Of a DNA stretch of 28,239 nt, positions 24,276 to 28,239 are shown one piece after another. Numbering within the stretch: position 1 is the stretch's first letter; each line of letters begins with the position of its first letter. The notes under the pieces are model-generated. The model saw nothing but the letters and a program-made list of their open reading frames with translations. It was not told the DNA's origin and ran no database searches. Source of the stretch: Gammaproteobacteria bacterium UBA6173 (GTDB lineage Bacteria > Pseudomonadota > Gammaproteobacteria > Pseudomonadales > Pseudohongiellaceae). The stretch covers positions 1-28,239 of the forward strand of contig DITX01000148.1 in assembly GCA_002422225.1 (NCBI GenBank). Reading direction: 5' to 3'. A program made the position numbers and the translations under genes.

Positions 24276-25914
24276 GCATTACGCCATCTCTCTGCAGAAT
24301 TGAGTTGGCGTCGCCCAGCCCATAACCCATGGGCGCCAGTTCGCGATGCCCCATAGATGTCAGCTTTTCTTCTGCACCTTCAAGCAGCGCACCGGGCTCT
24401 ATGCGAACCATGTCTGGCTGCCATTGATGATGAATTCGGGGGCTGGCCACAGCATCTTCAATCGACATTTCATGATCCAACACATTCAGAATTACCTGGA
24501 ACACGGTGTTGATAATGGTTGATCCGCCCGGGGAACCAGTCACCAGCACCGGCTGACCATTACGAGTGACAATTGTTGGAGTCATTGAGCTCAACATCCG
24601 TTTGCCAGGCTCGATCTTGTTGGCTTCATCGCCCAGCAAGCCATAAGCATTGGGCTCATTAGGCTTGGCGGAGAAGTCATCCATCTCATTGTTGAGCAAA
24701 AACCCCGCACCAGGTACCACAATCCGGTTGCCATAGCCAAGGTTCAATGTCGTGGTGACTGCTACAGAAACGCCATTTTTGTCCATGACAGAAAAGTGTG
24801 TGGTCTCCAGACTTTCCAATGGCCAGCTGCCGGCACCTATATCTTCGCTGCGCGAGGCTTGCTCCGGATTAAAATCGAGGAAGCGGGTTTTTGCATACTC
24901 TTTATCTGTCAACATCGCTAAGGGTACGGGGTAAAAATCCGGATCGCCCATATGCCCTGCGCGATCCGCATAAGCACGACGCTGCGCTTCGACCATCAGG
25001 TGAATCACTTCCGCGCTACCCCAGCCCATGCTTTTTACATCATAGGCTTCTAACATATTCAACATTTGAACAACCAATGCGCCGCCAGAGGAAGGTGGTG
25101 GCATGGACCAGATATCGTATCCGCGATAGCTGCCTTTGATTGGGTCACGCCATACCGGTTGATAGTTGGCAAGGTCTTCCAGCGTGATCATGCCGTCAAG
25201 GCGAATCATTTCATTTGCCAGCAGTTCAGCGGTTTTACCTTTGTAAAATCCATCACGGCCCTCTGTAGAAATGCGCTTCAGCGTCTCTGCAAGATCTTTC
25301 TGTACCCAGATGTCGCCCACTTGCCAGGCTTGGCCATTATTGCTGAATACAGCCATGGACGCGGGGTAATCGCGCATGCTGTTCATCACGCGCTCAAAGT
25401 CGCCGGCGAGATCTTCGTTCAGCGGAAATCCTTCCTCAGCGAGTTTAATCGCTGGAGCGATAACTTGTTGACGGGTCATGGTGCCATACTTTTCCAAGGC
25501 ATCCAGCAAACCTGCCACACTGCCCGGAACGCCAGCGGCCTGTGCACTGTACAAGGACTTGCGTCGGTCTACATTACCGGCATCGTCCAGAAACATGTCG
25601 GGAAATGCGCTGCCCGGTGCCTTCTCGCGATGATCCTGAGTGACAACAGTGCCATCATCAAGGCGAATGACCATAAAACCACCACCACCAATATTGCCGG
25701 CCGATGGGTAAGTCACCGCCAATGCAAAACCAACCGCAACAGCGGCATCAACAGCGTTTCCGCCTTGTTTTAATATTTCGACTCCCACATCGGAGGCAAT
25801 TTGAGAGCGCGAACTCACCACGCCATTGCTGCCAGAGACGGTATTGGCAACACTGAAGGGCGCAACTAAAAAGCTGGTGAGTAGCACATAAACTAAAAAA
25901 GTACGTCTTAACAT
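24229..25914 (-). CDS. ggt: Gamma-glutamyltranspeptidase
   Basis: This Ntn-hydrolase cleaves or transfers the gamma-glutamyl group of glutathione in the periplasm. The ATG at 25914 (561 residues; E. coli 580) has AGAGG upstream on the minus strand and begins a signal peptide ending SVA23. The frame opens 25 codons earlier without a signal-like start. The self-cleavage nucleophile is Thr371 in ETTHFSVMDKNG; other family marks are DHREKAP with the substrate-binding Arg, LSSMTP, GSPGGSTIINTV and the ending DPRSVGGASAF. Precursor cleavage before Thr371 would give large and small subunits. It is divergent from gor (182 nt apart) and overlaps the downstream oxidoreductase gene. Confidence 0.96.
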   Translation of the reverse strand: MLRRTFLVYVLLTSFLVAPFSVANTVSGSNGVVSSRSQIASDVGVEILKQGGNAVDAAVAVGFALAVTYPSAGNIGGGGFMVIRLDDGTVVTQDHREKAPGSAFPDMFLDDAGNVDRRKSLYSAQAAGVPGSVAGLLDALEKYGTMTRQQVIAPAIKLAEEGFPLNEDLAGDFERVMNSMRDYPASMAVFSNNGQAWQVGDIWVQKDLAETLKRISTEGRDGFYKGKTAELLANEMIRLDGMITLEDLANYQPVWRDPIKGSYRGYDIWSMPPPSSGGALVVQMLNMLEAYDVKSMGWGSAEVIHLMVEAQRRAYADRAGHMGDPDFYPVPLAMLTDKEYAKTRFLDFNPEQASRSEDIGAGSWPLESLETTHFSVMDKNGVSVAVTTTLNLGYGNRIVVPGAGFLLNNEMDDFSAKPNEPNAYGLLGDEANKIEPGKRMLSSMTPTIVTRNGQPVLVTGSPGGSTIINTVFQVILNVLDHEMSIEDAVASPRIHHQWQPDMVRIEPGALLEGAEEKLTSMGHRELAPMGYGLGDANSILQRDGVMHGSSDPRSVGGASAF

Positions 25915-26096
25915 GTGCGTTGCCTCTAATACCATGTCAGCGAAGATGGACTTTATGCTATCACAAAGAAATTGATGTCTGTCACGCAAGTCCTGACTTC
26001 ATCTCTATTTTTTCTGTTAGCCACGATAGAAAACGGTTCTCTGTTTCTTGGGCGAGCGTTATAGTTGTGACATTAATTGATTCACCAGAGGTCTGA

Positions 26097-27494
26097 ATGC
26101 ACGACGTTGATTTTGATTTTGATTTTGATTTTTTTGTCATTGGTGCCGGTTCCGGCGGGGTTCGTGCAGCGCGCACAGCAGCGGCATTAGGTGCAAGAAC
26201 GGCCATTGCTGAGCAGCGCTTTTTTGGTGGCACCTGTGTCAACGTAGGTTGTATACCCAAAAAACTCTACACCTATGCGGCCCAGTTTGCCCACCAATGG
26301 CGTGACGCAAAGGCTTATGGTTGGGTGACCGATGAGCTTCCAGCCTTTGACTGGCAAAAACTGAAAGATAATAAAGATAAAGAAATCAAAAGATTAAATG
26401 GCATTTATCATAATATTCTTGGGTCGGCCGGGATAACGATCATAGAAGGTCGAGCTGAGTTGACTGGTCAGAATAGTCTACGCGTCGGCGATACACACAT
26501 CACAGCGCGCCATATTTTGATTGCCACTGGCGGAAAACCCAGCCTGCCTGATGTGCCCGGTATCGAGCTGGCGATCAACTCGGATGGCTTTTTTGAATTA
26601 ACTGAGCAGCCCAAACGCGCGATGGTGGTCGGGGGAGGGTATATTGCAACGGAATTAGCCGGGGTGTTTGCGGGCCTGGGTTCTGAAGTTCATCTTGTGC
26701 ATCGTGGCAATATTCTACTGGGTGATTTTGACCATGAAATCGCCAGCTTTGTAACTGATGCCATTCAATCGTACTGTAAGATCTACCTTAGAACGAATAT
26801 TATAAAAATTGAAAAAAACATAAAAAGCAATGAGATAGATGCAGATTTGTTGGTAACACTGGATGATGGCCGTCACGTGCCGGTGGATACTGTTTTGTTT
26901 GCAACGGGACGCACCGCCAATACCAGTAATCTTGGTCTTGAAGCCTTAGGTGTGAAACTGGATGACAGTGGCGCAGTGCAGGTGAATGAGTTTTATGAAT
27001 CGTCAGTACCGGGCATTTATGCGGTTGGGGATGTCATCAATCGCGTTACCTTGACACCAGTGGCGCTGGCGCAAGGGCAGCTGCTGGCGCGACGTTTGTT
27101 TGGGCAGTGTGGAGAATCCAAACACTCGGCATTCTCATACGATCTGATAGCATCAGCAGTGTTTAGTGACCCACAACTTGCAACTGTTGGGTTAACCCAG
27201 TCCCAGGCACTGGCGCAATACCCAAGTTTGAAAGTTTATAAAAATAAATTCCGCCCCCTCAAACACACACTGACAGGTGCAGCAGAATTTACCCTGATGA
27301 AAATGTTGGTTGACCCAGTGACAGATCGCGTTGTTGGGGTGCATATGGCAGGGACTGATGCTGCCGAAATTGTGCAAGGTATGGCGGTAGCTTTACAGGC
27401 GGGTGCAACAAAAGCAGACTTTGACGCTACTTTGGGTATTCACCCTACTGCGGCAGAGGAATTTGTAACGATGCGAACTCCAGTGGCCGATTGA
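26097..27494 (+). CDS. gor: Glutathione reductase
   Basis: A 465-residue NAD(P)H- and FAD-dependent disulfide reductase that regenerates reduced glutathione. FAD motif FFVIGAGSGGVRAAR (12-26), redox disulfide Cys47-Cys52 in GGTCVNVGCIPKK, FAD motif YAVGDVINRVTLTPVA, and the catalytic HPTAAEEFVTMRTP at the C-terminus all fit gamma-proteobacterial Gor. In the NADPH pocket (VHLVHRGNILLGDFD), Arg203 matches E. coli Arg198, but the position of E. coli Arg204 is Gly209, so cofactor preference may be relaxed. Codons 5-12 are four GATTTT repeats (Asp-Phe). AGAGG (26087-26091) precedes the ATG. A TTGGGC-17-CATTAA promoter (26048-26076) is possible but weak. Confidence 0.93.
   Translation: MHDVDFDFDFDFFVIGAGSGGVRAARTAAALGARTAIAEQRFFGGTCVNVGCIPKKLYTYAAQFAHQWRDAKAYGWVTDELPAFDWQKLKDNKDKEIKRLNGIYHNILGSAGITIIEGRAELTGQNSLRVGDTHITARHILIATGGKPSLPDVPGIELAINSDGFFELTEQPKRAMVVGGGYIATELAGVFAGLGSEVHLVHRGNILLGDFDHEIASFVTDAIQSYCKIYLRTNIIKIEKNIKSNEIDADLLVTLDDGRHVPVDTVLFATGRTANTSNLGLEALGVKLDDSGAVQVNEFYESSVPGIYAVGDVINRVTLTPVALAQGQLLARRLFGQCGESKHSAFSYDLIASAVFSDPQLATVGLTQSQALAQYPSLKVYKNKFRPLKHTLTGAAEFTLMKMLVDPVTDRVVGVHMAGTDAAEIVQGMAVALQAGATKADFDATLGIHPTAAEEFVTMRTPVAD
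26109..26132 (+). repeat. Hexanucleotide tandem repeat (GATTTT)x4 in gor
   Basis: Four perfect GATTTT units, followed by one more TTT, encode alternating Asp-Phe at residues 5-12 of Gor. The unit is a multiple of three, so copy-number change would lengthen the N-terminus without shifting the frame. Confidence 0.9.
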
Positions 27495-27503
27495 CAATAC
27501 CGG

Positions 27504-27887
27504 TTATACAAAATGCCAAAACAAGAACAGAAAAAATTCCCGCGTATGCTGGGTGCAGCAGCCAGCGATCAGGCATTTTACTCGCGTGTCATGATGGTGG
27601 TGAGTCTTTGTGGTGTGACTACCGGTATCCCCTTTGCGATCTACCATCTGGTGTGGGGCAATTCGTCCTGGTTCTTTTGTTGTTCTTTTTCCAATAACAA
27701 CAAAGCTGGCTGATGCCTGGGACGATTCCCTCAGCTGCAATTCGTCGCCGAGATTTTGTTGCAAGGCTAGCCGTGAGCTGCGCTCAAATTGGACAAATTT
27801 CTCCTGCAACTCCAACGAGTTATGGGTCTGGCATGCAGTCAATAGCAATGCCAACAGGCCCAGAAAGCCTGTTCGGATTGTGAACAT
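27504..27887 (-). CDS. Small lipoprotein, possibly frameshifted near its 3' end
   Basis: From the ATG at 27887 a short signal with lipobox LLTAC (Cys19) is followed by a Gln/Glu-rich, coiled-coil-like stretch (LELQEKFVQFERSSRLALQQ). The start and N-terminal half look real. After about residue 65 the frame loses protein character (HHHH and cysteine-rich text). Another minus frame from about 27694 reads LEKEQQKNQDELPHTRW and stops at 27641, which continues the coiled-coil style better. Either the gene has a frameshift near 27694 or the long frame is accidental. I do not recognise the family. It overlaps a plus-strand open frame at 27513-27713. Confidence 0.4.
   Translation of the reverse strand: MFTIRTGFLGLLALLLTACQTHNSLELQEKFVQFERSSRLALQQNLGDELQLRESSQASASFVVIGKRTTKEPGRIAPHQMVDRKGDTGSHTTKTHHHHDTRVKCLIAGCCTQHTREFFLFLFWHFV
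27513..27713 (+). CDS. Possible small membrane protein
   Basis: A 66-residue open frame begins 18 nt after gor. It has a basic N-terminus (MPKQEQKKFPRM) and one hydrophobic segment (VMMVVSLCGVTTGIPFAIYH), which reads like a small inner-membrane protein. There is no Shine-Dalgarno sequence, and its last third is antisense to the better part of the minus-strand lipoprotein. The two cannot both be fully right unless they are convergent overlapping genes. I do not recognise a family. Confidence 0.35.
   Translation: MPKQEQKKFPRMLGAAASDQAFYSRVMMVVSLCGVTTGIPFAIYHLVWGNSSWFFCCSFSNNNKAG
27676..27704. repeat. Inverted repeat in the overlap of the two small ORFs
   Basis: TTTGTTGTT (27676-27684) and AACAACAAA (27696-27704) form a perfect 9-bp AT-rich stem with an 11-nt loop, close to where the minus-strand frame seems to break. 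It has no T-run and no clear terminator character. Confidence 0.6.
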
Positions 27888-27948
27888 CAGTAAATTCCCG
27901 CTATCCGGCATGTAATTTCACATACTGTTAAATAACTAATAATTTCAA

Positions 27949-27982
27949 CAAGATATCTTGATTTCAGGATCTGTTTAAACAG
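27949..27982. promoter_or_regulatory. Two perfect 12-bp palindromes, 22 bp apart
   Basis: CAAGATATCTTG (27949-27960) and CTGTTTAAACAG (27971-27982) are each perfectly self-complementary, with centres 22 bp apart, about two helical turns. They lie upstream of the minus-strand lipoprotein start and after the end of the partial gene at 27990. The two differ in sequence. A regulator site is possible but not shown. Confidence 0.4.
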
Positions 27983-27989
27983 TCTTTGA

Positions 27990-28239
27990 TCAAGAAGGGA
28001 TCGTCGGACAAGGGGGGCGAACGGGTGTATCAGAGATGCCGACCACTGTGTTCATGGTCAGGCGCGAAAAAGCGGAACTATCTACAAAATGGGACTGTTG
28101 AGACGTGCTGACCAGACTGGGTGACTTCAGGTTCTGGCAAACGCCGCTGCAATGAAAACAGCCGTTGGCATCTGCGCTTGTCATTTTTCCAGCGTCTGCG
28201 CCCGGTAAGTCGAGCACAGTGTTGGCAGTGCCATGGCAA
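27990..28239 (-). CDS. C-terminal part of a small Cys/His-containing protein (5' end outside window)
   Basis: The frame is open from the right edge to a TGA at 27990-27992, about 82 residues. It contains CHG, GCFHCSGVCQNL and an ending TPVRPPCPTIPS. The Cys/His pairs and Pro-Pro C-terminus recall small copper-related proteins such as CopL or DUF2946 types, but this is a weak resemblance and not a family call. A GTG at 28217 could start a 75-residue protein, yet the frame continues past it. The stop lies within a TTGATCAA palindrome. Confidence 0.45.
   Translation of the reverse strand, partial: CHGTANTVLDLPGADAGKMTSADANGCFHCSGVCQNLKSPSLVSTSQQSHFVDSSAFSRLTMNTVVGISDTPVRPPCPTIPS

Noticed and set aside
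25066..25773. 235-residue plus-strand ORF opposite ggt
   Set aside because: Antisense to conserved ggt sequence, with no domain signature or ribosome site.
1..28239. CRISPR array, prophage, transposon or tRNA gene
   Set aside because: No regularly spaced repeats, integrase, transposase or cloverleaf was seen on either strand.

Overview
The window is a stretch of ordinary chromosome from a gammaproteobacterium of moderate GC content (judged by eye). Two things support this. First, the fatty-acid block runs yceD-rpmF-plsX-fabD-fabG-acpP-fabF-pabC-mltG-tmk-holB-pilZ without fabH, the order I know from Pseudomonas rather than from enterics. Second, there is a TonB2-type cluster (DUF3450, TtpC-like, ExbB, ExbD, TonB, TPR) of the kind described in Vibrio and Shewanella. 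I see no phage, IS element, CRISPR array, tRNA or rRNA. I did not find a clearly new system. The unusual signals are mostly regulatory architecture.

Layout. 1-2614: end of lpdA, then sucC and sucD, the tail of the TCA-cycle operon. 2615-3032: a 418-nt gene-free gap with stable hairpins, probably the sucCD 3' UTR plus the promoter and leader of the next operon. 3033-8171: six co-directional, tightly packed genes forming a TonB energy-transduction system, ended by an intrinsic terminator. 8289-10202: htpG, with a near-consensus sigma-32 promoter lying directly in front of that terminator. 10236-11972: argS on the minus strand, convergent with htpG and divergent from rluC (12094-13062). 13147-22479: yceD, rpmF, seven genes of fatty-acid, folate and cell-wall synthesis, tmk, holB and pilZ. 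This block starts from a strong sigma-70 promoter placed so close to yceD that its mRNA should be leaderless or nearly so. 22551-23081: a DUF411 lipoprotein. 23082-25914 (minus): ggt, followed by an overlapping FAD oxidoreductase of the L-2-hydroxyglutarate dehydrogenase family. 26097-27494: gor, divergent from ggt. 27495-28239: poorly resolved small genes and two short perfect palindromes.

How the genes work together. lpdA-sucCD complete the 2-oxoglutarate to succinate steps. The TonB cluster powers outer-membrane uptake, but no receptor gene is in view. The fab block supplies malonyl-ACP, ACP and the first elongation and reduction steps, couples acyl-ACP to phospholipid synthesis through PlsX, and shares an operon with ribosomal protein L32, dTMP kinase and the clamp-loader subunit delta-prime, which links membrane growth to translation and replication. 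Ggt and Gor both act on glutathione, one outside the cytoplasm and one inside. Several starts were moved from the longest ORF on the basis of Shine-Dalgarno spacing, signal peptides or family N-termini. These choices are explained entry by entry.
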